DNA from: CAZNPH01 sp964574985
Lineage (GTDB): Bacteria; Bacteroidota; Bacteroidia; Bacteroidales; SM23-62
Direction of reading: 5' to 3'
NCBI GenBank assembly: GCA_964574985.1
Contig: CAZNPH010000020.1
Location: 12,420 to 76,419, forward strand
DNA: 64,000 nt
Of this stretch, positions 1 through 8,569 are shown piece by piece. Numbering within the stretch: position 1 is the first letter of the stretch; every line of letters begins with the position of its first letter. Both the position numbers and the translations under genes were made by a program. The notes below the pieces were generated by a model. The model was not told where the DNA came from, searched no databases, and saw nothing but the letters and a program-made list of their open reading frames with translations.

Positions 1-1224
1 AAAGAATATGTAAGTGTTCATGGCAAAACCGACCAGGAAGAGGAGAGTGTCATTTATTCATCAGACAATGCACCGGAAAAATCACTGGATTTAGCGGTTG
101 TTCCCAGCCCGGAAATTCCTGAAGAGGCATTCAGGAAACTTCATCAAGGTGATTACACCCTGTTCCCTCAGCAAAACACCGGAGATGAACAGAATGAAAT
201 AAAAACTTCCTGGGCAATCATCGACCCGGCCAGGTCGGTTGATGATACTGAGGTGATGCAATCAGCTCTTAACAGTGGAGCCAGGTACGTGGGCATTCTC
301 AATACGGAACCGGTTATCATTTCCGGAACCATTGTCATCAATGGAGAAGGGAACAAAAATGTGGAATTGATAATGGGCTACATGTCAGAAATTCACCTGG
401 ATGACAAATTCAGCCTTCGAGAGGTCCCTGCTCAGAAGAATGAAAACATCGCGTTCAGAATCGAAACCGGAGCTTCGGAGAATATTTTTTTCAAAGGGAT
501 AAATGTCACGGCTGACAGAGGAGACCAATCCGATTTTCTGCTCTTTCAGAATAATTCCGGTCAGAATGTAATATTTGAAGATATGCGGTGCATGCATGCA
601 CCACGTGTATATAAAAACGGCAATAACAGTCTGGAACAGAATATTTTCTTCAACAATGTTGAGTTTGTTTATTTTGGCACCGCTCAGGATATCATGATGC
701 ATTTTGACCGGCAGAATGTATGGGCCAGACAGTTTGATATCGAATGGCTTGGCTCAACAGAGAAAGGGCATGCACCTCTGGTGGTGAATAGTGCAGGTCA
801 ATTGTGGGTTTTCTCACAAAAGTACGGTGAACACCATGGCATTTTTGTACAAACGGAAAACGGGGGCAAGACCGAATTGCTCTCTGTTTTTTACAACAGT
901 TCCAGAACGGCGGATTACTCCGGGACAGGAAAAGCGGCCAACTTTCTGGTGAAAGATGCCGGGAGTCAATTTTCCATGGTGGGACAGGAAAGGATCCGGG
1001 TGAGATTTGACCGGCAGGGAAACGCCACCAACCCCCTGCCCCATGGCAACCGGTTCGGAATAGTCATTTATCCGGATGCTGGCAAAACCACTATTAAGGG
1101 AACCGGATTGCCCACTTACTTATCCTGGGAAGGAACGGATCCCTTTGAGGATGACTCTTATAAAACGTACGATAAGAAAAATCATTACCGGGTAGCCGGA
1201 TTATTAAGGGTTAATATAGAATAG
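1..1224 (+). CDS. Beta-helix (pectate-lyase-like) protein, 5' end cut off by the window
   Basis: The frame is open from base 1 to a TAG at 1222-1224, so the start lies outside the window and 407 residues are visible. The segment 'WAIIDPARSVDDTEVMQSALNSG' (around residues 69-91 of the visible part) resembles the opening of pectate-lyase-3/GH28-type right-handed beta-helices. It is followed by short repeating strand-turn units such as 'GIFVQTENGGKTELLSVFYN', typical of a parallel beta-helix. Such proteins are usually secreted polysaccharide lyases or glycosidases. No catalytic residues can be named and the signal peptide is not visible. The polysaccharide-degrading neighbourhood supports a carbohydrate-active role, but the activity is unknown. 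An ATG at 253 is internal and is not the true start. Confidence 0.6.
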   Translation, partial: KEYVSVHGKTDQEEESVIYSSDNAPEKSLDLAVVPSPEIPEEAFRKLHQGDYTLFPQQNTGDEQNEIKTSWAIIDPARSVDDTEVMQSALNSGARYVGILNTEPVIISGTIVINGEGNKNVELIMGYMSEIHLDDKFSLREVPAQKNENIAFRIETGASENIFFKGINVTADRGDQSDFLLFQNNSGQNVIFEDMRCMHAPRVYKNGNNSLEQNIFFNNVEFVYFGTAQDIMMHFDRQNVWARQFDIEWLGSTEKGHAPLVVNSAGQLWVFSQKYGEHHGIFVQTENGGKTELLSVFYNSSRTADYSGTGKAANFLVKDAGSQFSMVGQERIRVRFDRQGNATNPLPHGNRFGIVIYPDAGKTTIKGTGLPTYLSWEGTDPFEDDSYKTYDKKNHYRVAGLLRVNIE

Positions 1225-1371
1225 GGCTCATTCATGGAGAGCACATTCTGTTCCATACAAACGGCACATGACGGGATTCAATGGAAATCAGGCAAAAAAC
1301 GGCAGAATATTTGAACGAATGGCTTGCCGCATAACTTCTGAATCGGGAACGTACGGACTGGCAATTTATTT
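1225..1371. other. Intergenic stretch before the first direct repeat
   Basis: This short stretch lies between the beta-helix gene and the 121-bp repeat. It contains no convincing ORF, no clear TAnnTTTG promoter and no hairpin followed by a T-run. Its far end joins the duplicated gene start, so it may contain the leader that originally preceded the TIM-barrel gene now at 3715. Confidence 0.4.
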
Positions 1372-1492
1372 TGGAAAACAAAATCCTGAATCATGACAAA
1401 TAAATTTTCTGTTATTCTCGGAAACCTTGGCAATATCTGTGACCGGTTTTGCGGGGGATACAAAGACAATCCGACAACTGAGAAAATGCTTG
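1372..1492 (+). repeat. 121-bp direct repeat, upstream copy (orphan start of the TIM-barrel gene)
   Basis: Bases 1372-1492 match 3694-3814 with a constant offset of 2322 bp and two mismatches found by eye (in the CAATATCTG/CAATACCTG segment and at the AGAAAA/AGGAAA position). The repeat contains the leader, the ATG (1393) and the first about 33 codons of the isomerase-like gene that is intact at 3715. In this copy the reading frame continues into the sulfatase, giving a fusion ORF from 1393. The arrangement is what insertion of the sulfatase plus flanking DNA into the isomerase gene start, with duplication of that start, would leave. Confidence 0.85.
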
Positions 1493-3084
1493 TATATAAA
1501 CTTAAATATTATTGGACATTTATTGTTGTTTTTTTAGTTGGCTGTTCATCAAAAAATGAATCCGAATCTGCAGAGCAGCCAAATATTATTTTCCTGCTTG
1601 CAGATGATCTAAGAGATGATTCATTTCATGCCATGGGTCATCCGCATATTAAGACTCCCAATATTGATAAACTGATCAATCAGGGTGTCCGGTTCGATAA
1701 TACCTATATTGCCGAACCCATTTGTGCTCCAAGCAGAGTTTCAATTTTCACTGGCATGTACGAGAGGTTGCATGGTGTCGGGTTCTCTTCTTCTTATCAG
1801 TTAACGGAAGAGCAGTGGGAAAAATCCTATCCAGCCATAATGAAAAGAAATAGTTACTACACTGGCTTTATCGGAAAATTCGGAGTTGAATATTATGCCT
1901 TCAGAGACCAGGTTCATGAAAAATTTGATTTTTGGTATGCCCATAACAATTTGGCTAAATTCTTTCCTAAAGAACATAATACGATTGGCTGCATACCTTA
2001 TCATGGGGCTGATAATGATATCATAACACCCATTATGGGAGAAGCCATAAACAATTTTTTAAAATCAGTACCTGAAAAAACTCCTTTCTGTTTATCTGTG
2101 AGCTTTAACGTGCCGCATCATCATGCCGCTACAAGTATGTATACGGATTATGAAAACTGGCATGCCATGACCAGACAGGCAAATGAAAATCCGAAAATCA
2201 AGGGTCATCAGGTTTATGGCAATTTGTACCGGAATACAGATATTATGATCCCTCCGGAAACGGCTACTGATCCCTATAATTATATTCCCAAAAGCGTACT
2301 GGATCAGGATAAGGGAAGAAATGGGGTATATGAATTCTCTTATACTCGTGAAACTTGCCGTGAACACTACATTCGATATTATCAGTTGATAACAGGATTA
2401 GATAAAGTGATTGGCGATCTGATGGAAAACCTTGAAGATATAGATATAGCAAATAATACTATTATAATTTTCGCGAGTGACCATGGCCTGCTCATGGGCG
2501 AATATGGCATGGGAGGAAAAGCATTGTTGTATGATCTTACCTCAAAAATCCCATTTTTTATTTATGATCCCCGCCTTCCGGAAAATCAAAAAGGCAAAAC
2601 AGTAAACAAACTGGTATCAAGTTTGGATATCCCTGTGACTATTCTTGAATATGCCGGATTAGAGGTTCCCAAAGAGATGCAGGGACGATCCTTATTGCCT
2701 TTAATAAATGGAGAGGAAGTGCAGTGGCGGAATGAATTGTTTCTGGAAAGCTTATTTACCTTACGGGATAATCCGTTTTGTGAAGGGATCCGGACAAAAA
2801 ACTGGAAGTACATCAGGATGTATGATGGCGTGAAATATTACCAGGAGCGAGATTTAAACTTCGAAGATAATGAGCCGGATTTTGAACAACTTTTTAATTT
2901 AAAAGATGATCCGCAGGAAATGAATAACCTGGTAGATCAATATAAAGATTCTTCTTTGTTGATCGAGCTTAGAGAAAAAGTTAAGAAATATTCACAGGAA
3001 TTAAATAATAAAAGGGAAAAGTATTTGAAAACGCATCGATGCGCCAAATGGGAAGGTTCAAAAGTTCCTTTTCCCAAAGATTAG
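1486..3084 (+). CDS. S1-type sulfatase lipoprotein (Cys-type active site)
   Basis: Hydrolyses a sulfate ester, probably on a carbohydrate, at the periplasmic or cell-surface side. Length 532 aa from the ATG at 1486. The N-terminus is a lipoprotein signal with the lipobox 'FLVGC' (Cys20). The metal-binding 'IIFLLADDLRDD' starts near residue 34. The formylglycine motif C80-A-P-S-R with the following 'FTG' is intact, so Cys80 would be matured to formylglycine. A later 'IIIFASDHGLLMGEYGMGGK' carries the usual Asp-His pair. I reject the longer start at 1393 because its extra 31 residues are the copied start of another gene (see the 1372-1492 repeat). The gene is visibly richer in A+T than the genes around it, suggesting recent acquisition. 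Substrate unknown. Confidence 0.9.
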   Translation: MLVYKLKYYWTFIVVFLVGCSSKNESESAEQPNIIFLLADDLRDDSFHAMGHPHIKTPNIDKLINQGVRFDNTYIAEPICAPSRVSIFTGMYERLHGVGFSSSYQLTEEQWEKSYPAIMKRNSYYTGFIGKFGVEYYAFRDQVHEKFDFWYAHNNLAKFFPKEHNTIGCIPYHGADNDIITPIMGEAINNFLKSVPEKTPFCLSVSFNVPHHHAATSMYTDYENWHAMTRQANENPKIKGHQVYGNLYRNTDIMIPPETATDPYNYIPKSVLDQDKGRNGVYEFSYTRETCREHYIRYYQLITGLDKVIGDLMENLEDIDIANNTIIIFASDHGLLMGEYGMGGKALLYDLTSKIPFFIYDPRLPENQKGKTVNKLVSSLDIPVTILEYAGLEVPKEMQGRSLLPLINGEEVQWRNELFLESLFTLRDNPFCEGIRTKNWKYIRMYDGVKYYQERDLNFEDNEPDFEQLFNLKDDPQEMNNLVDQYKDSSLLIELREKVKKYSQELNNKREKYLKTHRCAKWEGSKVPFPKD

Positions 3085-3693
3085 AAAAATTGATGTATTT
3101 TACTTATAATCAATGTGTTAGGTCTAATAATATCTGAAATAAACATCACTTTACAAATAAAAAACACAAAGTATAGGTTAAAAAACCGGTCGAAAGTTGT
3201 CAAGTCCTAATTTACATGAAGTGACATCACAAAATACTCTGTTCTCAATACGATAATGAAATATATGAACCACCAGCACATAGTAAAATCCATCAGCTCA
3301 TCTTTCCCCACCGTTTGGCACGGTGCAACAAAGTTTGGTGTCAACCAGGTATTGATGGCCGTCACAACGGCCTCGATCAGCGGGATAAGCCGGATCTGCA
3401 GTATTGCAACTTTTGGTGGAGATGGTTTGATGAAGACATTATCAGCGTATACATCCAATGGTGTTGTTGAATTCTTAAAGGAGGAAAAAATGAGAACCAA
3501 CACCGAAGTGAATGGGAGAGGTACGTTCACATAGCTTAAAAATATGGTAAATTAAGTGGCATTTGCGCCCTAAAGACAAAGGAGACAAGATATTCAAGGG
3601 TGGAGTTAAACCAAATTGGCCGCAATTGTTGAATAGCCTTTGTTCATATACCGGGTTAATTCCGGTTCAAAAAATTCAATTTTGATATTTAAG
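3085..3693. other. A/T-rich intergenic region with a possible gene remnant
   Basis: A 609-bp gap between the sulfatase and the second copy of the 121-bp repeat. The first about 170 bases are A/T rich and hold no ORF. A 92-codon ORF (3256-3534) is listed separately. After it come about 160 bases with no recognised gene. Because the whole interval 1493-3693 lies between two copies of the same sequence, this gap probably arrived together with the sulfatase. Confidence 0.4.
3256..3534 (+). pseudogene. Small ORF, possible transposase N-terminal fragment
   Basis: A 92-codon ORF encoding a hydrophobic/helical segment with 'FPTVWHGATKFGVNQVLMAV' and 'GISRICSIATFGGDGLMK'. The style recalls the N-terminal part of some Bacteroidota transposases, but I cannot name the family and no DDE triad is present. 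The end of the ORF (from about 3480) does not look like a natural continuation, so if it is a transposase it is truncated. Its position between the sulfatase and the repeat copy fits a remnant of the event that brought the sulfatase in. It could also be a chance ORF. Confidence 0.25.
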
Positions 3694-3814
3694 TGGAAAA
3701 CAAAATCCTGAATCATGACAAATAAATTTTCTGTTATTCTCGGAAACCTTGGCAATACCTGTGACCGGTTTTGCGGGGGATACAAAGACAATCCGACAAC
3801 TGAGGAAATGCTTG
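3694..3814 (+). repeat. 121-bp direct repeat, downstream copy (in-place gene start)
   Basis: Second copy of the 1372-1492 sequence. Here it forms the leader and first codons of the intact isomerase-like gene that starts at 3715. The two copies bracket about 2.2 kb containing the sulfatase and a probable gene remnant. Confidence 0.85.
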
Positions 3815-4695
3815 AAATAGTGGCCAGGCAAATTCCCGATGCAGAAGGGATCGAACTGGTCGGAACATGGGATATCCGGCCGGATAATGTGAAATCCATG
3901 AAAAAATTATTCAATGATCTGAATAAAACCTGCGTTTCGATCATACCCGACACCTTTACAAATAAAGAATTTGGCAAAGGAAGTTTCACAAGCACCGATC
4001 GAAAAATCAGACGCAAAGCCATAGACTATTGCAGGCAAATGTCTGATGTTGCACTGGAGATGGACTGTAAGACAATGAATTTATGGCTGGGGCAAGACGG
4101 TTATGATTATTTATTAACCGCTGACTACGACCGTGAAAGATCATGGCTCAAAGAAGCCGTATTCGAACTGGCTGAATCATACTCCAATCTGAATTTTGCA
4201 CTTGAATATAAACCCAAGGAACCCAGAAATTTTTCCTATCATGCACGAATGGCCGATACCATACTGGCTGCCAAAGAAGTAAACAAACCGAATGTCGGGA
4301 TTACAATTGATACAGGCCACAGTTTTGTTGCAGGTGAAAATGTAGCCGAAGCCATTGTTCTGGCAAAGAGAGCCGGAAATATGCTAATGCATATGCATTT
4401 CAATGACAATCACGGAAGCTGGGATGATGATATGATCGCCGGTTCTGTGCATCATACCACTTACTTTGAAATACTCTATTGGTTGCAAAAAACAAATTAT
4501 GATGGCTGGTTATCCATGGATCAGTATCCTTACCGGGAAGACGCCGCATCAGCCATTTTGGAAAGCATATTATGGCTGAAAGAAATAAATGCTTTGGTAG
4601 AAGAACACCTGCCGGAAATTGATGATCTGATTCAATTGAATGATGCAGTTGCCACTTCGAGATTTCTCCGGAAAGCATTATTCATGAACGAGTGA
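3715..4695 (+). CDS. Xylose-isomerase-like TIM-barrel sugar isomerase/epimerase
   Basis: A 326-aa soluble protein without signal peptide, so probably cytoplasmic. Metal-site motifs of the xylose-isomerase-like TIM barrel are visible in order: 'LEYKPKEPR' (Glu), 'ITIDTGHS' (Asp and His), 'LMHMHFNDNHG' (His) and 'DDDMIAGSVH'. The combination of EYKPxEP, HFN and DDD..GS resembles the broad-specificity L-rhamnose isomerase type found in Pseudomonas. Together with the rhamnosidases nearby this makes an L-rhamnose or related aldose/ketose isomerase plausible. The precise substrate is inference. The gene lies 23 bp before the GH31 gene and is probably co-transcribed with it. Its first about 33 codons are duplicated upstream at 1393. 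Confidence 0.7.
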   Translation: MTNKFSVILGNLGNTCDRFCGGYKDNPTTEEMLEIVARQIPDAEGIELVGTWDIRPDNVKSMKKLFNDLNKTCVSIIPDTFTNKEFGKGSFTSTDRKIRRKAIDYCRQMSDVALEMDCKTMNLWLGQDGYDYLLTADYDRERSWLKEAVFELAESYSNLNFALEYKPKEPRNFSYHARMADTILAAKEVNKPNVGITIDTGHSFVAGENVAEAIVLAKRAGNMLMHMHFNDNHGSWDDDMIAGSVHHTTYFEILYWLQKTNYDGWLSMDQYPYREDAASAILESILWLKEINALVEEHLPEIDDLIQLNDAVATSRFLRKALFMNE

Positions 4696-4718
4696 ATTAA
4701 ACCTATATCCGATATAAA

Positions 4719-7256
4719 ATGAAACATTACCAAAAGATCATGCTGAAAATTTGGATTTCCTTTTTTGTTGCATTGCTTTGTCTTGATGTAACCGGATTCG
4801 CGGGGGATATTTTCCCTCCGGTTCCGCAAAATGCCAGGTGGATACAGGTCATAGAATCTGTATCGGATAACGGCCAGGGGGTGATCCTGAAAGCTGAATT
4901 GAATACAGGTGACCCGGTTACACTTCTGGTAAATCCGCTTACGGGAAACATGGTCCGGATCAGGGCAAATACAAATGGGGTATTTGACCGGACACTCCAG
5001 GAAAAGGATGGATTTATACGGACTGAATGGCCGGCAACCGGCTATGAACTTATTGAATCTGATGATGCATGCCAGATTCAGCTTGAGCATCTTACCGTTT
5101 CCATTCAAAAGGACCCATTCTGCCTTGAATTCTCCCAAAAAGGCAAGCCCCTTACCGGTTTGATTGAAGGCAAAAGCATCCTGTTCAATGATGAGACCTG
5201 CCAGATCAAAATGGCTACTCCCCCGGAAGAAAAATTCATGGGTTTTGGCTACCAGGGCTCCAGGTATGTATATCCCTTCGATCCCGACCGTACGCCATTG
5301 AATCATCGCGGCCACCATGTACAGATGCTGGGATTGACCAACCAGAGGGCGTACTACGTGCCCTTTTTCCAGAGTTCCCGCGGATATGGTTTTTTCCTGA
5401 ATACGCTTACCGAATCTTTCTGGGACATGGCCAAAACCGATCCGGAGGAATATTCCATAAAAATCGATGAACCGGAGCTGGATTTCTATTTCATTGCCGG
5501 TCCCAGGTTTAAAAGCATACTCAGCACCTATACCGCCCTGACCGGGCGCGCACCCCTGCCACCCAAATGGCGTCTGGGCCGTGAAGAAGGGGAACCTGTC
5601 ATGTTCGGCATCATTGAAGACGGCGGTATCCCCTACCATGGCTGGAACACACAATGGTATGATACCAAGCAGATCCTGCATCGTGCCAATGAAATGAGGG
5701 ACAAAGACATTCCCGGTGACTATTATCTTCTTGAAAACAGCTGGCAGACCATCCGTAATTCCTTCGAATGGGTATCTGAGATCCCGGATCCCGGATTCTT
5801 GCTGGATTCACTGAGAAAAATGCATTTCAAGCCCGCGCTTTGGGAGAGGCCTACATTGCATGCCGATGACTATGCCTTGTATAACGAAGCAGAAAAAAAA
5901 GGGTACCTGGTACTGGGTCCGGACAATAAACCGTATACGGTGCATCATAATTACAATCCCGATCCCGGAAGAATGGGACAGATCAAGGCCATGGTTGATT
6001 TCACCAACCCGGCAGCCGTGAAATGGTGGAAAAAACAACTAAAGGATCTGATCGATCTGGGCGGATGTACATTCAAGATGGATTCGGAGGGTTCCGGATG
6101 GAATGAAAACCTGGTGGAGGCAAAGGAAACGCGCTGGCATAACGGCATGACGGGAAGGGAGCTGGAAAATTATTACGGTCCCCTGCACATGAAAGTTGTC
6201 TTCGAAGCCCTGAAGGAAGGATTGAATGGCAAACGGGCCACCCTGGGCGGCTGCTATCACCAGGGTTATTTTGCCAGCTCAAAGTACCCCTACATGGCCT
6301 TCGGTGACCGCAACACGCACAGCAATGCGGAGCTTCGCATCCGCCCGGCCATCAACAATGCCATGTGCGGTATCGCATACTGGCACCAAAGCAAGGGAAG
6401 AGGCATTTCCTTCGACGGCCTGCCCACGGTGGATGATGTACACAGGATCCGACTGATCCCGCACACCTACTCATACTGGCACATTGCGACAACCAGGGGA
6501 CTGCCCGTCATACGCCCCATGATCCTGGAATTCCAGGATGACCCGGAATGCTACAAAGCTGATGCTCAGTTCATGTTCGGAAAGGAATTCCTGGTAGCGC
6601 CGGGTGTGAAGGGAGCGGATGAATGGAGGGAAGTATTTCCCCCGCCGGGCAGAGAAGGTGAAGTTTGGGAAAGGGGAAGGAACTGGCGAAAAGTCTATTT
6701 ACCTGAAGGAGAATGGGTGAATTACCGGACACAAGAAAAATACCTGGGTCCGGGATGGCAGCATTTCCAGTTCCGGGAAGATGAGGATCCCATCCTTGTC
6801 CGAGGCGGAGCCATCATCCCCAAGGGTCCCTTTGTGGAGTATATCGAACAGAAGCCCATGAATCCCATTGAGCTGGAGATCTATCCCTGCGGCGAATCTG
6901 AATTCATCATGTATGAGGACGACGGTGAAACCTATGACTATGAATCCGGTGCATTTGCCTTAACCAAATTTACCTGTCACGAGCTTGAAGACGGGATTGA
7001 AGTCCGCATACACCCGGTGAAAGGTGAATTCAAGGGCATGATAACAAAGCGGGATTATACCCTCAGTATAATCGGGACCACCGAACCGGAGGAGATCCTG
7101 GTCAACGGACGCAGTATCGACTCATGGCACTATCACGGATCAAGAAAACATGATGACTTTAAGCGGATCCTCAGGTTTGATATCCCAAAAGTCGATGTAA
7201 AACAGGGGACAACTGTGAAAATGAACGGGGCCAAACCCATCAAGATCTATTTTTAA
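4719..7256 (+). CDS. GH31-family alpha-glycosidase (alpha-glucosidase/alpha-xylosidase type)
   Basis: Exported 845-aa glycosidase with a Sec signal peptide (first about 28 residues, ending near 'VTGFAGD'). Domain order: N-terminal beta-sandwich (about 40-260), (beta/alpha)8 barrel (about 280-600) and C-terminal beta domains. The GH31 nucleophile motif is 'FKMDSEG' with Asp455, and the likely acid/base is Asp530 in 'FGDRNTHS'. These residues mark a retaining alpha-glycosidase acting on alpha-glucosyl, xylosyl or related non-reducing ends. Which sugar is accepted cannot be read from sequence. The gene sits between the sugar isomerase-like gene and two propeller genes and is likely in their operon. 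Confidence 0.9.
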   Translation: MKHYQKIMLKIWISFFVALLCLDVTGFAGDIFPPVPQNARWIQVIESVSDNGQGVILKAELNTGDPVTLLVNPLTGNMVRIRANTNGVFDRTLQEKDGFIRTEWPATGYELIESDDACQIQLEHLTVSIQKDPFCLEFSQKGKPLTGLIEGKSILFNDETCQIKMATPPEEKFMGFGYQGSRYVYPFDPDRTPLNHRGHHVQMLGLTNQRAYYVPFFQSSRGYGFFLNTLTESFWDMAKTDPEEYSIKIDEPELDFYFIAGPRFKSILSTYTALTGRAPLPPKWRLGREEGEPVMFGIIEDGGIPYHGWNTQWYDTKQILHRANEMRDKDIPGDYYLLENSWQTIRNSFEWVSEIPDPGFLLDSLRKMHFKPALWERPTLHADDYALYNEAEKKGYLVLGPDNKPYTVHHNYNPDPGRMGQIKAMVDFTNPAAVKWWKKQLKDLIDLGGCTFKMDSEGSGWNENLVEAKETRWHNGMTGRELENYYGPLHMKVVFEALKEGLNGKRATLGGCYHQGYFASSKYPYMAFGDRNTHSNAELRIRPAINNAMCGIAYWHQSKGRGISFDGLPTVDDVHRIRLIPHTYSYWHIATTRGLPVIRPMILEFQDDPECYKADAQFMFGKEFLVAPGVKGADEWREVFPPPGREGEVWERGRNWRKVYLPEGEWVNYRTQEKYLGPGWQHFQFREDEDPILVRGGAIIPKGPFVEYIEQKPMNPIELEIYPCGESEFIMYEDDGETYDYESGAFALTKFTCHELEDGIEVRIHPVKGEFKGMITKRDYTLSIIGTTEPEEILVNGRSIDSWHYHGSRKHDDFKRILRFDIPKVDVKQGTTVKMNGAKPIKIYF

Positions 7257-7306
7257 ACAAGGATGTTTAAAACATGCAAAGGCTCCTAAAAACAAGCCCA
7301 TAAAAA

Positions 7307-8569
7307 ATGAAAATGAAATTCATTATGCTGTTCACAGTCATCTGCGGATTGATTGTTATGCCTCTGTACGCCCAGGTGAAAAAGAGCTACAAGCAGGGTG
7401 AAACGGTGGAAGTCAGGGTAATTCCTCATGTCAACCGGTTCAAGGAAGACAATCATTGGGTCAGCATACTTGCTGCCAGCAACGGCAAAGTATATTTTGC
7501 GCTGACCAGTCACGGGGGATCGGCCGGATTGTATGAATATGAACCCCTGACCGATTCCGTTCACCACGTTGCACAGATGGATGACGCAACCAGGCAATAT
7601 ACACCTCATCTGGAGCCTCATTCAAAAATCCATGCACAGATCAGGGAAGACAATAACGGGAATATCTGGTTCGGTTCTGATATGGGAACCCATTTTTACT
7701 GTCAGAAATGGGATGTGCCGGATGGTTACCCTGGCGGACATCTGTTTATTTATAATCCTGACAGGAAATGCCTGAAAGATCTCGGGGTCCCGTTTCCGCG
7801 CGGATCCATCCGCGTCCTGGAAATGGACAGGGAACGCGGGAAATTGTATATCGTGACTTTTCCCGACGGCCGGTTTTATACTTATGATATGAATACCGGG
7901 AAATCGAGTTTCAAAGGAAGAGTGAATAACAACGATGCCGTTGCAAGGGCAATGGTTATTGATGAAGAAGGGAATATTTACGGAAGTTACAATCCCTACG
8001 GGATATTTAAATATTCCCCCGAACAGGACCGGTTAACCGACCTGCCGGTAACCATACCCCACCTTCCACCCTGGTGCGACAAGGGGCATTACCGCCGTGA
8101 ACATGTGTGGAGAAAGGCATGCTGGCATCCGGATGAAAAAGTATTTTACGGACTGGATGAGGGAAGTGCGATACTGTTCCGCTTTGATCCCGCGAACAAC
8201 GAAATGGAAGATCTGGGCCGCCTGAGCATCTCCGAACTCTATGATGCCCGCTTTGTTCCCTCCACTTCCTATGCCTTCTGCTGGCATCCCGGTTTAGAGA
8301 AATTTATCTATGCAGCTCCCCGGTCTTCTTGGGGAAATGGTTATAACGCCCGGCACCTGGTGACATTTGACACGGAAACCGGGATCAAGACCGATCACGG
8401 GCCTATGCATGATCCCAAAAACAATGCTTTTCCCATTTATACCGAAGGCATGTCAGTGGGCCCCGACGGAACCATTTACCTCTGCGGAATGGTAAGCGTA
8501 CCCGGGAGCGATCCTGAAGAAGAAGATGTCGCGGGATTGGTGATCATCAATCCATCCGTCATCAAATGA
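7307..8569 (+). CDS. Secreted beta-propeller protein, possible lyase-like enzyme
   Basis: A 420-aa protein with a Sec signal peptide ending at 'PLYAQ'. The body consists of repeated blades with recurring 'GNIWFGSDMG', 'GHLFIYNPD', 'GRFYTYDMNTGK', 'GNIYGSYNPYGIFKY', 'AILFRFDPANNEMEDLG' and 'GTIYLCGMV', consistent with a seven-bladed beta-propeller. Several polysaccharide lyases and oligogalacturonate-lyase relatives have this fold, but catalytic residues cannot be assigned. A histidine- and tryptophan-rich segment 'WCDKGHYRREHVWRKACWHP' stands out as a candidate active-site loop. The next gene begins inside this one's stop codon (ATGA), so the two are translationally coupled. Function otherwise unknown. 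Confidence 0.6.
   Translation: MKMKFIMLFTVICGLIVMPLYAQVKKSYKQGETVEVRVIPHVNRFKEDNHWVSILAASNGKVYFALTSHGGSAGLYEYEPLTDSVHHVAQMDDATRQYTPHLEPHSKIHAQIREDNNGNIWFGSDMGTHFYCQKWDVPDGYPGGHLFIYNPDRKCLKDLGVPFPRGSIRVLEMDRERGKLYIVTFPDGRFYTYDMNTGKSSFKGRVNNNDAVARAMVIDEEGNIYGSYNPYGIFKYSPEQDRLTDLPVTIPHLPPWCDKGHYRREHVWRKACWHPDEKVFYGLDEGSAILFRFDPANNEMEDLGRLSISELYDARFVPSTSYAFCWHPGLEKFIYAAPRSSWGNGYNARHLVTFDTETGIKTDHGPMHDPKNNAFPIYTEGMSVGPDGTIYLCGMVSVPGSDPEEEDVAGLVIINPSVIK

Noticed and set aside
1393..1485. 31-residue N-terminal extension of the first sulfatase
   Set aside because: It copies the start of the TIM-barrel gene at 3715 and would bury the lipoprotein signal; the ATG at 1486 is a better start.
4632..5681. 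349-codon minus-strand ORF
   Set aside because: Opposite the start of the GH31 gene; no family features.
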